64,000 nt of DNA from Lautropia dentalis (GTDB lineage Bacteria > Pseudomonadota > Gammaproteobacteria > Burkholderiales > Burkholderiaceae_E): assembly GCF_003892345.1 (NCBI RefSeq), contig NZ_RRUE01000001.1:217008-281007 (forward strand), read 5' to 3'. Below are positions 35,021-44,270 of the stretch, piece by piece. The notes under the pieces were generated by a model. It searched no databases, had not been told where the DNA came from, and worked only from the letters and a program-made list of their open reading frames with translations. Position 1 is the stretch's first letter, and each line of letters opens with the position of its first letter. The position numbers were made by a program, and so were the translations under genes.

Positions 35021-35522
35021 GCCCTTGCTGTTCCCCATTAATTTCCCCGTACGGGGTGCATTTTCAACCACACCCGGGGTTCAGCTTCGCGTCGGGTTTT
35101 CTGCTTCATGCCAGAGATGTCTCGTACCCGGGATGTCCCGTGCATGAGGGGTTTCCCCCTGAAGGCAGAAAGCGCCTGCATCGCCAGCGCTTCCGCTGCT
35201 GCCCGTTTTTTGCGGTGGCCATCGTCTGGTCCGTTGCGGGCGCATGTCTGGGCCTCACCGCCTTGCCGGTGTCTGCGTAGTTTTTCTGCATATCGGCCCG
35301 TTTTGCCCACCCGGCATTTTCCGGCTCTGTCCGGATAACACCCGTGTGCACGCGTGTGCGTGCCATGGCATACCAGTATCGGTTCCCCCTGGGTCTTCCA
35401 GATCATCGCCGTCGGGCAGATCTGGCCCAGTCGCGCGGGCTCTCGTCCGGCGGCCGGTCAGAGGGTCGCTACCGTTCGCCACCGGCGTCGGTATCCGGTC
35501 TTCCGTCAAAGAGGAGTCAAAC

Positions 35523-36593
35523 ATGTCCCGTCTTTCACCGCAGCCTTCCGCAGTCGTCAACTCCGCCCGGCACGAGGCCGGCCCCCGCCTTCCCCTGGCC
35601 GCCCTGTCTGCCGCAGCCCTCGGCGTGGCAGCCCTGTTTGCCGCACCGGCCGCCCAGGCCGCCGATGCCCCGGCCTGTGAAGTGAATCACCCCGTGCGCT
35701 TCGGCGGCATGAACTGGGAGTCCAACCTGGTGCTGACCGAAATCGAGCGTCGCATCATGGAGAAGGGCTACGGCTGCGAAACCGACGTGCTGCCCACCGA
35801 AGCCCTGCCGGCGCTGGCTGCCCTGGGCCGGGGTGACCTGGATGTGAACAGCGAGATCTGGCAGAACAGCGTGGCCGAACCCTGGGCCAAGGCGGCTGCC
35901 ACTGGCAAGGTCAAGTCCGTCGGTACGGCTTTCATGGGCGCCGAAGCCTGGTACATTCCGCGCTATGTGGCCGAGCGCTTCCCCGACCTGAAGTCCGTCA
36001 AGGACCTGCCCAAACACAAGGAAGACTTCGTCGACAACGAAGACCCCGACAAGGGCCGCTTCTACGGCTGCCCGGCCGGCTGGGGATGCGAGGTCGTGAC
36101 TTCGCAGATCTTCAAGGGCGACAAGGAGCTGGCCGCCAGCTTCAACCTGTTCTCGCCCGGCACCGGTGCCGCCCAGAAGGCCGCGCTGACCTCGGCCTAC
36201 AAACGGAAGAAGAACATCGTCTTCTACTACTGGTCGCCCACGCCGGTGGTCGGCTCCATGGATCTGGTCAAGCTGGAAATGCCTCCGTATGACGAGGCCA
36301 AGCACAAGTGCCTGACCGACCCCGACTGCCCGAATCCGGAAATCGTCGACTATCCGCAGAACCCGGTGCTGACGGCCGTCAACACGAAGTTCAGCGAGCA
36401 GGCGCCGAAGGCCACCGAGTTCCTCTCGAAGGTGTCGCTGCCGGTGGATGTGGTCAATGCGGCACTCGCCCACATGGAAGAGGAATCGCTGGAGGCCCCG
36501 GACGTGGCCAACTGGTTCCTGAAGAACCACGAGGAGGTCTGGACCAAATGGGTGCCGGCCGACGTGGCCGAGCGTGTGAAGGCGGGGCTCTGA
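35523..36593 (+). CDS. proX: Glycine betaine/proline-type ABC transporter substrate-binding protein
   Basis: A 356-residue exported protein with a long signal region ending at AAQA-ADAPA near residue 47. The start ATG is preceded by AGAGGAGT. The OpuAC fold is shown by VRFGGMNWESNLVLTEIE, DLDVNSEIWQNS and the C-terminal helical stretch. FYYWSPTPVVGSMDLV supplies an aromatic-rich motif. It is first in proX-proW-proV, the reverse order to the E. coli proVWX operon. It captures a quaternary-ammonium osmoprotectant in the periplasm; the exact ligand is inferred from the family. Confidence 0.92.
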   Translation: MSRLSPQPSAVVNSARHEAGPRLPLAALSAAALGVAALFAAPAAQAADAPACEVNHPVRFGGMNWESNLVLTEIERRIMEKGYGCETDVLPTEALPALAALGRGDLDVNSEIWQNSVAEPWAKAAATGKVKSVGTAFMGAEAWYIPRYVAERFPDLKSVKDLPKHKEDFVDNEDPDKGRFYGCPAGWGCEVVTSQIFKGDKELAASFNLFSPGTGAAQKAALTSAYKRKKNIVFYYWSPTPVVGSMDLVKLEMPPYDEAKHKCLTDPDCPNPEIVDYPQNPVLTAVNTKFSEQAPKATEFLSKVSLPVDVVNAALAHMEEESLEAPDVANWFLKNHEEVWTKWVPADVAERVKAGL

Positions 36594-36594
36594 C

Positions 36595-37455
36595 ATGGCG
36601 TTTCCCGAACTCTTCAACCCGGCCGGCATGCGCAAGGGTATCGACAGCTTCGTCGATACCATCGTCACCCGCTACGGCGACTCGCTGGGTGCTCTGTCCG
36701 ACCACTTCGAGCGCTGGCTGTCGTGGTTCGAGAAGCTGCTGCGAACGTCGCCCTGGTGGGCGGTGGTGCTGGTGGTGGTCCTGATCGCCTGGTGCCTTAC
36801 CCGGCGGCTGGGCTTCTCCATCCTGATGGGGGCCATGCTGTGCATCATCGGCCTGCTGGGCCTCTGGGATGCCGGCATGCAGACGCTGGCGCTGATGCTG
36901 ATGGCCACCTTCCTGTCGGTCATCATCGGCATTCCGGTGGGCATCCTGATGGGCCGGGTGGACTGGGTGCGGGCCGTTCTGCACCCGGTGCTGGACGTGA
37001 TGCAGACCATGCCCAGCTTCGTCTACCTCATCCCGGTGGTCATGCTGTTCGGCCTCGGCAAGACGGCGGCGCTGATCGCCACCATCATCTATGCCGTGGC
37101 CCCGCTCATCCGCCTCACCGACCTGGGCATCCGTCTGGTCGATCGGGAAGTGCTGGAAGCAGCGCGCGCCTATGGGGCCAACACCTGGCAGCAGCTCTTC
37201 GGTGTGCAGATTCCGCTGGCGCTGCCCAACATCATGGCGGGCATCAACCAGACCACGATGATGGCGCTGGCCATGGTGGTGATCGCCTCGATGATCGGCG
37301 CCACTGGTCTGGGCCATGAGGTGCTGCTGGGCATCAACCGCCTCGAAGTGGGCCGCGGCCTGATGGCGGGGGCTTCCATCGTCGTGCTGGCCATCCTGTT
37401 CGACCGCATCACCCAGGCCTATGGCCGTCGCCAGCGCAAGGGGGGCGCACACTGA
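36595..37455 (+). CDS. proW: Glycine betaine/proline-type ABC transporter permease
   Basis: A 286-residue inner-membrane protein starting one base after the proX stop. It has about six hydrophobic helices after an N-terminal amphipathic stretch. The cytoplasmic coupling loop EAARAYGANTWQQLFGVQIP carries the EAA motif of binding-protein-dependent permeases. PLALPNIMAGINQTTMMAL is strongly ProW-like. Its last codon overlaps the start of proV (ATGA), so expression is coupled. Confidence 0.95.
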   Translation: MAFPELFNPAGMRKGIDSFVDTIVTRYGDSLGALSDHFERWLSWFEKLLRTSPWWAVVLVVVLIAWCLTRRLGFSILMGAMLCIIGLLGLWDAGMQTLALMLMATFLSVIIGIPVGILMGRVDWVRAVLHPVLDVMQTMPSFVYLIPVVMLFGLGKTAALIATIIYAVAPLIRLTDLGIRLVDREVLEAARAYGANTWQQLFGVQIPLALPNIMAGINQTTMMALAMVVIASMIGATGLGHEVLLGINRLEVGRGLMAGASIVVLAILFDRITQAYGRRQRKGGAH

Positions 37456-38855
37456 TGAGCAAGATCGAGGTCCGCAACATCTACAAGATCTTCGGCCCGC
37501 ACCCCGAGCGCTGGCTGAAGGCCGCCCAGGACGGCATGAGCAAGGAAGAGCTGCTGGCCAAAAGTGGCCATACGCTCGGCCTGCGCGACATCTCCCTGTC
37601 CATCGAGGAAGGCAGCATCTACGTCATCATGGGCCTGTCCGGTTCGGGCAAGTCCACGCTGATCCGTCACTTCAACCGCCTGATCGAGCCTACCGCGGGC
37701 GAGATCCTGGTCGATGGCCAGAACGTGGTGCAGATGGGCAAGCGCGAACTGCAGGACTTCCGCCAGCACAAGATGTCCATGGTGTTCCAGCGCTTCGGCC
37801 TGCTGCCGCACCGCACCGTGCTGGACAACGCCGCCTATGGGCTGGCCGTGCAGAAGGTGCCGCGTGCCCAGCGTGAGGAGAAGGCCCGCTACTGGCTGGA
37901 CCAGGTGGGCCTGTCCGGCTTCGAGAACCAGTATCCGAACCAGCTCTCGGGCGGCATGCAGCAGCGCGTGGGCCTGGCCCGGGCGCTGGCCACCGACGCC
38001 GAGATCCTGCTGATGGACGAAGCCTTCTCGGCGCTGGACCCGCTGATCCGCCGCGAGATGCAGGACCATCTGCTCAAGCTGCAGGCCCGGCTGAACAAGA
38101 CCATCGTCTTCATCACCCACGATCTGGACGAGGCCCTGCGCCTGGGCAACCACATTGCCATCCTGAAGGACGGCGAGCTGATCCAGGACGGCGAGCCCGA
38201 GGACATCCTGCTGGCCCCGGCCACCGAGTACGTGCAGTCGTTCCTGCAGGACGTGAACCGCTCCAAGGTGCTCAGCGCCGGCCACGCGCTGCAGGAGGGG
38301 CCGCGGCTGACGCTGACCATGCGGACGCGCCCGCACCATGCGCTGGCGCTGCTGCAGGAGAAGAAATTCGACTACGCACCGGTGCTGGACGGCAAGCGCC
38401 TGGGCGGCGTGCTGACCGTGGGCCGCATCATCGACGCGCTCAAGGACGGCGCCCGCGATGTATCCGACTACGTGGAGGACATGGCGTCCGTGCCGTCCAC
38501 CGCCGGTCTGGATTCCGTGCTGGGCCATCTGCTCAAGAGCGACCAGCCGCTGGCCGTGACCGGCGATCACGACGAATTCGTCGGCATGCTGTCGCGCAGC
38601 AAGGTGCTGAGCCTCGTCAGCAACGAAACACCGGAGCTGGTGCCCGAAAACGCCGCCTCGCCGGCCATTGCGGCCGAGGGCGAGGCCCAGAAGGCGGCGG
38701 CGGAGCAGGCCGCAGCGGAGCAGGCCGTGGCAGAACAGGCAGTGGCGGGACAGGCCGCTGCCGAAAAGGCCGCTGCGGATCAGGCGGCCCCAGGCCAGCC
38801 GGCCGCGCAGGCTGCTGCCGAACCGAAAGACACTTCATCGGGAAGCAGCAGCTGA
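37455..38855 (+). CDS. proV: Glycine betaine/proline-type ABC transporter ATP-binding protein with CBS domains
   Basis: A 466-residue ATPase. Walker A is GLSGSGKST, the signature LSGGMQQRVGLARAL and Walker B ILLMDEAFSALD, with the switch His in FITHDLDEA. The N-terminal extension before Walker A (GPHPERWLKAAQDGMSKEEL) is usual for ProV. Tandem CBS domains, which sense ionic strength in relatives, follow at about 275-400. The last 60 residues are an Ala/Glu/Gln repeat (AAAEQ, AVAEQ units) not found in the E. coli protein. A terminator follows about 50 bases later. Confidence 0.95.
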   Translation: MSKIEVRNIYKIFGPHPERWLKAAQDGMSKEELLAKSGHTLGLRDISLSIEEGSIYVIMGLSGSGKSTLIRHFNRLIEPTAGEILVDGQNVVQMGKRELQDFRQHKMSMVFQRFGLLPHRTVLDNAAYGLAVQKVPRAQREEKARYWLDQVGLSGFENQYPNQLSGGMQQRVGLARALATDAEILLMDEAFSALDPLIRREMQDHLLKLQARLNKTIVFITHDLDEALRLGNHIAILKDGELIQDGEPEDILLAPATEYVQSFLQDVNRSKVLSAGHALQEGPRLTLTMRTRPHHALALLQEKKFDYAPVLDGKRLGGVLTVGRIIDALKDGARDVSDYVEDMASVPSTAGLDSVLGHLLKSDQPLAVTGDHDEFVGMLSRSKVLSLVSNETPELVPENAASPAIAAEGEAQKAAAEQAAAEQAVAEQAVAGQAAAEKAAADQAAPGQPAAQAAAEPKDTSSGSSS

Positions 38856-38904
38856 CGAACGACGTATATCATGCCCCTTTGAGGGCGTGTATACCGCCGT
38901 CATC

Positions 38905-38941
38905 ACAGGGCGATCCTTTTCGCGAGGGGTCGCCCTGTTTT
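38905..38941 (+). terminator. Intrinsic terminator of proX-proW-proV
   Basis: ACAGGGCGA at 38905-38913 pairs perfectly with TCGCCCTGT at 38930-38938, with a 16-base loop, and runs into TTTT. It lies 50 bases after the proV stop. Confidence 0.88.
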
Positions 38942-39019
38942 CGTATCCTTCCCCGTTGCGTGAAGAAGTGTCGTGTTGCGTCATACGCGGATTTCAGGGG
39001 CAGTCGGGGAAGTACCTGA

Positions 39020-39535
39020 TCAGCCCGCCATCCGCCGGCAATCCTGGCCGTGGGCCGTGGCCTGCAGCCGTTCCAGCAGCGCTGCCACCGTGCCCAGCCC
39101 GGGTACCGGCAGCGCTGCGTCGATCTCGGCCAGCGGCATCAGCACGAACAGCCGCTCGTGCAGGCGCGGATGGGGCAGCGTGAGCTGCGTGTCCGTACGC
39201 ACCTCGTCATTGAACAGCAGCACGTCCAGATCGAGCGTGCGCGGCGCGTTGCGGTAGGGCCGCTGCCGACCAAACGCCTGTTCGATGCCCTGCAGCGCAG
39301 CCAGCAGGGCAGGGGCGTCCAGCGAGGTGCCTGCCCGCACCACCTGGTTGCAGTACCACGGCCCGGATGAGTCGACTGGTGCACTGTCGTACAGGCCGGA
39401 GGCCGCCTGCAGCGTGATGCCGGGCAAGGTGCCCAGCTGCTGCAGGGCCGCCCGCAGCGTGTCGGCCGGATGCCCGGCCTCGCTGGGCAGGTTGGCGCCC
39501 AGGCCGATCCAGGCGGTGTTCAGATGAGCTGGCAT
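39020..39535 (-). CDS. folK: 2-amino-4-hydroxy-6-hydroxymethyldihydropteridine pyrophosphokinase
   Basis: A 171-residue folate-pathway kinase that transfers pyrophosphate from ATP to the pterin. The N-terminal WIGLGANLP and the signature APRTLDLDVLLFND with the metal-binding DxD pair are clear, as is LTLPHPRLHERLFVL. It lies 152 bases downstream of pcnB on the same strand, the gene order usual in proteobacteria. Confidence 0.94.
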   Translation of the reverse strand: MPAHLNTAWIGLGANLPSEAGHPADTLRAALQQLGTLPGITLQAASGLYDSAPVDSSGPWYCNQVVRAGTSLDAPALLAALQGIEQAFGRQRPYRNAPRTLDLDVLLFNDEVRTDTQLTLPHPRLHERLFVLMPLAEIDAALPVPGLGTVAALLERLQATAHGQDCRRMAG

Positions 39536-39687
39536 GCTTTATCCGGGGTATGACAGGGCACGAAGGCGCTTCGTTGTGCCGATACCCCTGGGACGCCTGG
39601 CTGGCGGAAGGGCACGGCGTTCCGCGAGGGGAAATGATCAGGGTTCAGTGCAGCTGGCCAGACCGAAGCTCTGCTCGGACCGCCGCA

Positions 39688-41277
39688 TCAGACCGCAGCC
39701 CCACTTACGGGCGGCAGCGGTGCCATGACGGTAGTGTCAACGGCACCTGCCGCCGCTCCCGAACCGGCCACGTCACTGCTGTCACCCCCTTCGCCACCTG
39801 CCGCAGCACCCTTGCTGCGCCGCCGGCGCCGCTTGCGGTTGCCGCTGCCCTTCGGAGCATTGGCCAGGCTTTCCTTCACCAGCCGTTCGCGTTCGTCATG
39901 GTTGCCGGTGGTGAAGGCCGTCCACCAGTCGGCCATGGTGCCGTCCAGCTCGCCGGCACCGGCGCGCAGCAGCAGAAAATCGTAGCCGGCCCGGAAGCGC
40001 AGCTGGGTGATCAGCGTGAACGCCTGGCGGCCCCGTTTTTCCAGCCGGGGCTGCATCATCCAGATTTCGCGCATGTCCGCCTGATAGCGCCGCTGCAGCG
40101 ACAGCTTCACCCCCTGCTCGTCCAGCACGCTGGTAATGGCCAGGTCCAGTGCCGGCACCACGTGTTCGCCCCGGGTACGGGCGGCTTCCCAGCGCACCCG
40201 CACCTGCGGCCACAGCAGGGCGGCAAACAGGAAGCTGGGCGAGACCGATTTGCCCTGCTGCACGCGCTCGTCGGTGCGGGTCAGGGCCTGCGTGACGAAG
40301 CCCTCGTCGGTTTCGAAAATGGTGTCGAGCAGCGGCAGGATGCCGTGGTGCAGCCCCTCGTGCCGCAGCCGCTGGATGCAGGCCAGGCCGTGGCCGCTTT
40401 CCAGCAGTTTCATGATCTCGTCGAAAATCCGTGCCGGCGGCACGTTCTCGAGCAGCGGGGCCATCCGGCGGATGGGCTTGAGGGTGGGTGGATCGACCTG
40501 AAAATCCAGCTTGGCCGCAAAGCGTACCGTGCGCAGCATCCGCACCGGATCCTCGCGGTAGCGGGTGGCCGGGTCGCCGATCATGCGCAGCAGCCGGGCG
40601 TTCAGATCCTGCACGCCGCCCAGCGGGTCGATCAGCGTTTCGGCAATCGGGTCGTAATACAGCGCGTTGACCGTGAAGTCGCGACGCAGGGCATCTTCGT
40701 CGCGGGTGCCGAATTCGTTGTCGTTGAGCATGCGGCCGTGCGCATCGGTCTGGCCGTTGGTCTGCGCAGCGCGGAAGGTGGTGACCTCGATGGTCTCCCG
40801 GCCGAACATCACGTGCACGATCCGGAAGCGCCGCCCGATCAGACGCGCACGCCGAAAGACGTGCAGCACCTCTTCCGGGGCGGCATCGGTGGCCACGTCG
40901 AAATCCTTCGGTTCACGCCCCAGCAGCAGGTCACGCACGCCGCCGCCCACGATGTAGGCCGCAAAACCCGCCTGCTGCAGCTCCTCGCAGGTCCGCAGGG
41001 CGGCAAAGGAGATCCGCTGCTTCGACAGACCCAGCGCCGCGGCCGGGTGGCTGTGTGCATTCGCGCCCGCTGCCGCGCCTTTTCGGCTGCCGCTGCGGAC
41101 CGGGCGGGAGGCTGGCAGGGCAGCATGCCGTGGCGCGCTGGTCCGGGAACGGCGGGTGGCGGGAGCCGGCGCACGCGATGCCGGTGTCTGGCTTTCGGAG
41201 GCCGGGGCGTTGTCCTTGCCGTGGCTGTCTGTCCGCGCGGTCTGACCGGACATCCATTTGAAGAGTCGGTTGAGCAC
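39688..41277 (-). CDS. pcnB: Poly(A) polymerase I
   Basis: A 529-residue nucleotidyltransferase that adds 3' A tails to RNA and so speeds decay. The start is GTG with GAAGGT eight bases before. The catalytic site is seen in GGGVRDLLLG and KDFDVATDA, then RRDFTVNALYYD. An Ala/Ser/Arg-rich N-terminal tail of about 80 residues precedes the core, and the C-terminus has an RKRRRRRSKG basic patch then a Gly/Ala/Ser tail. It begins eight bases after the HAD phosphatase stop and precedes folK. Confidence 0.95.
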   Translation of the reverse strand: MLNRLFKWMSGQTARTDSHGKDNAPASESQTPASRAPAPATRRSRTSAPRHAALPASRPVRSGSRKGAAAGANAHSHPAAALGLSKQRISFAALRTCEELQQAGFAAYIVGGGVRDLLLGREPKDFDVATDAAPEEVLHVFRRARLIGRRFRIVHVMFGRETIEVTTFRAAQTNGQTDAHGRMLNDNEFGTRDEDALRRDFTVNALYYDPIAETLIDPLGGVQDLNARLLRMIGDPATRYREDPVRMLRTVRFAAKLDFQVDPPTLKPIRRMAPLLENVPPARIFDEIMKLLESGHGLACIQRLRHEGLHHGILPLLDTIFETDEGFVTQALTRTDERVQQGKSVSPSFLFAALLWPQVRVRWEAARTRGEHVVPALDLAITSVLDEQGVKLSLQRRYQADMREIWMMQPRLEKRGRQAFTLITQLRFRAGYDFLLLRAGAGELDGTMADWWTAFTTGNHDERERLVKESLANAPKGSGNRKRRRRRSKGAAAGGEGGDSSDVAGSGAAAGAVDTTVMAPLPPVSGAAV

Positions 41278-41285
41278 GATACCTT

Positions 41286-41966
41286 CTAGCCCACGAGCGG
41301 GAACAGTTCGATGACCGGCCAGCCGCGGGCCCCGGCGGTCTGGCGCAGGATGGTGTCGGGATTGGTGGCGACCGGGTGGGTGGCCAGCTCCAGCATCGGC
41401 AGGTCGTTGTGGGAATCGGAATAGGCCCAGATCTCGTCGAAGCTGTTGCGCGACAGGCCCATGTCCTTCAGCCAGGCGTCGATGCGGATCAGCTTGCCGG
41501 CCCGGTAGGTGATGACCCCTTCGGGCTCGCCGGTGTACTGGCCATCACGAATCTCGCCCTCGGCCCCCAGCAGGTGCGCCACGCCGAACAGGCCGGCAAT
41601 GGGGCGGGTGACGAAGGCATTGGTGGCGGTGACGATGGCGCACAGGTCGCCGGCATCGCGGTGTTTTGCCACCAGGTCGAGCGCCGACTGGCTGATGACC
41701 GGCCGGATCACCTGGTCGATGTATTCCTGCCGCCAGCCTTCGATTTCGGCCATCGGGCGGTGCGCGAACGCCCCCAGCGCAAAGCGCAGGTGCTCGACCG
41801 GATCGAGCTGGCCTTTCCTGTACTGTGCGTAGAACGCGTCGATTGCGGCGTTGAACGCGGCTTCATCGGGCACCCGGCCGGTACGGCACAGAAAGCGCCC
41901 CCATTCGTTGTCGGAGTCGATGGGGAGCAGCGTGTGATCCAGATCGAACAGGGCTAGTCTTCTCAT
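41286..41966 (-). CDS. HAD-superfamily subfamily IB phosphatase
   Basis: A 226-residue phosphatase of the SerB-like class. Motif I is FDLDHTLLPID, motif II IVTATNAF, motif IV AYSDSHNDLPML; the Lys of motif III is in the RAGKLIR region. The substrate may be a phospho-amino-acid or phospho-sugar but cannot be read. The Met at 41966 is preferred over 41975 because motif I then starts at residue 4 and a TAGAAT hexamer lies exactly seven bases upstream, a spacing also seen before hda. First gene of an operon with pcnB and folK. Confidence 0.85.
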   Translation of the reverse strand: MRRLALFDLDHTLLPIDSDNEWGRFLCRTGRVPDEAAFNAAIDAFYAQYRKGQLDPVEHLRFALGAFAHRPMAEIEGWRQEYIDQVIRPVISQSALDLVAKHRDAGDLCAIVTATNAFVTRPIAGLFGVAHLLGAEGEIRDGQYTGEPEGVITYRAGKLIRIDAWLKDMGLSRNSFDEIWAYSDSHNDLPMLELATHPVATNPDTILRQTAGARGWPVIELFPLVG

Positions 41967-42270
41967 GGAGGCCATTCTAAAGCGTGTTGGACCTTTTGGG
42001 ACGCTTTCAGGGCAGACACGCGACGGGCCGGTAGTGATCTGGACTGGTTCGCATTCATAATACGGGACATGTCACCTGCAGCGTCCCCGCCGGGAAGGGC
42101 TGCCACGGGTGGCGTTCTATCTTCTGGCGGTCCGTCATGGACTGCAGCCCTCCGTCGTATCTCTCCATTTGGTCGTGGTGCGGCCGGCCCTGTGCCGCTG
42201 TGCGAGCGGTGCCAGGGGGCCAGACGGGCGGGCAGTGCCGTGCGCCGCATTACAAGGAATCCCCATCATC
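41967..42270. other. Divergent region between the HAD phosphatase and lldP
   Basis: About 300 bases holding both promoters. A TAGAAT hexamer (complement of 41974-41979) sits just upstream of the HAD start. On the plus strand CATAAT at 42056-42061 is a possible -10 for lldP, about 210 bases before its ATG. No operator dyad or gene was recognised. Confidence 0.45.
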
Positions 42271-43915
42271 ATGTGGCAACAGGTCTACAACCCGCTGCAG
42301 GCGCCCGTGCTGTCGGCGCTCGTCGCAGCCATTCCCATCCTCTTCTTCCTGCTGGGGCTGACGGTCCTCAAACTGAGCGGCGTCCGGGCCGCCCTCGGTG
42401 CACTGGTGCTGGCGCTGGGTATTGGCATCCCCGTTTTCGGCATGCCAGTGGGCGTGGGTGTCGGGGCCATCGTGCTCGGTTTTCTGTCCGGACTCTGGCC
42501 CATCGGCTGGATCGTGCTGATGGCCGTGTGGCTCTACCGCATCAGTGTGCGGGCCGGCAATTTCGATATCGTGCGTTCGTCCATCTCGGTCGGCCATCAC
42601 CACTGACCAGCGCATTCAGATGTTGCTGATCGCCTACTGCTTCGGCGGTTTTCTGGAAGGGGCGGCCGGTTTCGGCATTCCGGTAGCCATCTGCGCAGCG
42701 CTGCTGGTGTCGCTGGGCTTTCAGCCGCTGCGGGCTTCGGTGCTGGCCCTGGTGGGCAACGTGGCCTCGGGGGCCTACGGGGCCATCGGCATTCCGGTGA
42801 GCAACGGGGCCGAGAAGGGCGGGGTGGCGCTGGCGGCCCTGTCCACCGACATGGTGTTCGTGCTGCAGATCTTCGCCATCCTGTGTCCGGTCGTGATGGT
42901 GATGCTGCAGGACGGCCTGCGGGGCCTGCGCCAGACCGGCGTGGTGGCCCTCATCACCGGCGCCGTGTTCGGTGGTGGCCAGTCGCTGATGCTGCTGGTG
43001 CTGGGCAGCCCCGAACTGGTCGACATCATCGCGCCACTGCTGTCGCTGGTGGTGCTGGCGCTGATCATGCAGTTCTGGTCCCCCAGTCACGTGTTCCGTG
43101 AGCCGGGTGCCCCCTGTCCGGAAAGTGTCCAGGAGCTGAAGCAGAAGCGCCAGACGTTCATGGGCATCGTGCGTGCGTGGAGTCCGTTCATCTTCCTGTC
43201 CGTCACCATCCTGCTGTGGTCCACGGTACTCAAGCCGGTGTTTGCCCCGGGCGGAACGCTGGGCTTTGCCAGCCTGAGCTTCGGTATGCCCGGCGTGCAC
43301 CAGGCCATCCAGCAGATGCCGCCCATCGTGGCCACGCCGAAGGCGGTGGAGGCGGTCTACACATGGAACATCCTGGGGGCGTCCGGCACGGCCATTCTGG
43401 TGGCGGCCATCGTCACCATCCTGACGGCCCGCATCACCTGGCGCGAGGCCTTCGAGGAACTGCATGCCACCCGCCAGCAGCTGCAGCTGCCCATCCTGAT
43501 GATCTGCCTCGTCATGGCGGTGGCCAACGTGATGAACTACTCCGGCATGATCTCAGCCATTGCCCTGGCCGTGGCGGCGGCGGGCACGGTCTTCCCGCTG
43601 CTGTCCCCCGTCATCGGCTGGATCGGCGTGTTCGTCACCGGCTCGGTGGTCAACAACAATACGCTCTTCGCTGGCCTGCAGGCCACGACGGCCCAGCAGA
43701 TCGGCGTCAGCCAGAGCCTGCTGGTGGCCGCCAATACGGCCGGAGGCGTGGCTGCGAAGATCGTGTCGCCGCAATCCATTGCCATTGCAGCTGCGGCCGT
43801 CGGAAGCGCCGGACAGGAGTCCACCATTACCTCGATGGGCTTTCGCTACAGCGTCATCCTGCTGCTGCTGATGTGCGGCTGGGTGTATCTGCTGTCGCTG
43901 ATGGTGGGGGGCTGA
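42271..43915 (+). pseudogene. lldP: L-lactate permease, interrupted by a one-base frameshift
   Basis: Two overlapping frames encode one LctP-family transporter. The first (MWQQVYNPLQAPVLSALVAA) runs in frame to FDIVRSSISVGHHH and stops at 42604-42606. The second continues the family sequence from AITTDQRIQMLLIAYCFGGF to the stop at 43915. Removing one G near 42580-42592 would join them as SSISVAITTDQRIQ, matching the family where this region reads like SSIxxITxDQRLQ. So the gene has gained a base, or the assembly has an error there, or a frameshift is used. Start ATG at 42271 has AAGGAA upstream. No lldR or lldD gene is adjacent. The product would import lactate by proton symport across the inner membrane. 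Confidence 0.85.
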
Positions 43916-43932
43916 GGGTATATTGAAGACTG

Positions 43933-44008
43933 CTCCTGCTCCTGCTCCTGCGCCGGGTGCCGGGTGCCGGGCGCTGGGCGCTGGGCGCTGGGTGTAGGGC
44001 GCAGGGTG
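43933..44008. repeat. Tandem repeats: CTCCTG hexamers then eight CYGGGYG-type heptamers
   Basis: Three CTCCTG units are followed at 43953-44008 by eight consecutive seven-base units (CCGGGTG, CCGGGTG, CCGGGCG, CTGGGCG, CTGGGCG, CTGGGTG, TAGGGCG, CAGGGTG). The order of variants suggests stepwise slippage. Located just after lldP. Confidence 0.85.
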
Positions 44009-44223
44009 TTGGGGCCGGGCTGTCCGCAGTCACCCGCGGATGCATGGTGCCTGAACCCGGCTCTTTCAGGTGCAACCCGAGGGGCGGGCATGGAACAGGC
44101 ATGAACCTGCACCTGCCTGCACCCGGGCGCCTCCGAAAAAGCGGATGGCCCCGAAAAAATGAACGTCTCGTCATCAATGCTGGTGCCGGGGCGTTTTGAC
44201 GACAGGGAGGAGAGGATGCGCGG

Positions 44224-44237
44224 GGACAAAAGTGTCC
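44224..44237. promoter_or_regulatory. Inverted repeat GGACA-AAAG-TGTCC
   Basis: Perfect 5-bp arms with a four-base spacer, 166 bases upstream of the binding-protein ATG and 11 bases left of a larger dyad. It could be part of the same control region. Confidence 0.35.
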
Positions 44238-44248
44238 ATGACAGGTTC

Positions 44249-44270
44249 TAATTTGATGGTCGTCAAATTA
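44249..44270. promoter_or_regulatory. Operator-like 22-bp dyad TAATTTGA-N6-TCAAATTA
   Basis: Perfect eight-base inverted arms around six bases, AT-rich in GC-rich surroundings, 133 bases upstream of the FecBCD-type transporter. The shape fits a dimeric repressor. It does not match the Fur consensus, so the regulator is open. Confidence 0.6.

Larger units (their letters stand above)
34782..35522. other. Long leader/intergenic region before proX
   Basis: About 740 bases. From left to right: a TAACAT-T-ATGTTA dyad at 34893-34905, three hairpins in a row at 34920-34995, a TATAAT hexamer at 35015-35020, and a CCCCGTACGGGG palindrome at 35045-35056. The rest up to proX has no recognisable gene. 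If transcription starts near 35027 the proX message has a leader of about 495 bases. Confidence 0.55.

Noticed and set aside
42069-42629. A gene starting at the ATG seven bases after CATAAT upstream of lldP
   Set aside because: It has the leaderless-like spacing, but its frame disagrees with both lldP frames and its translation has no recognisable features.
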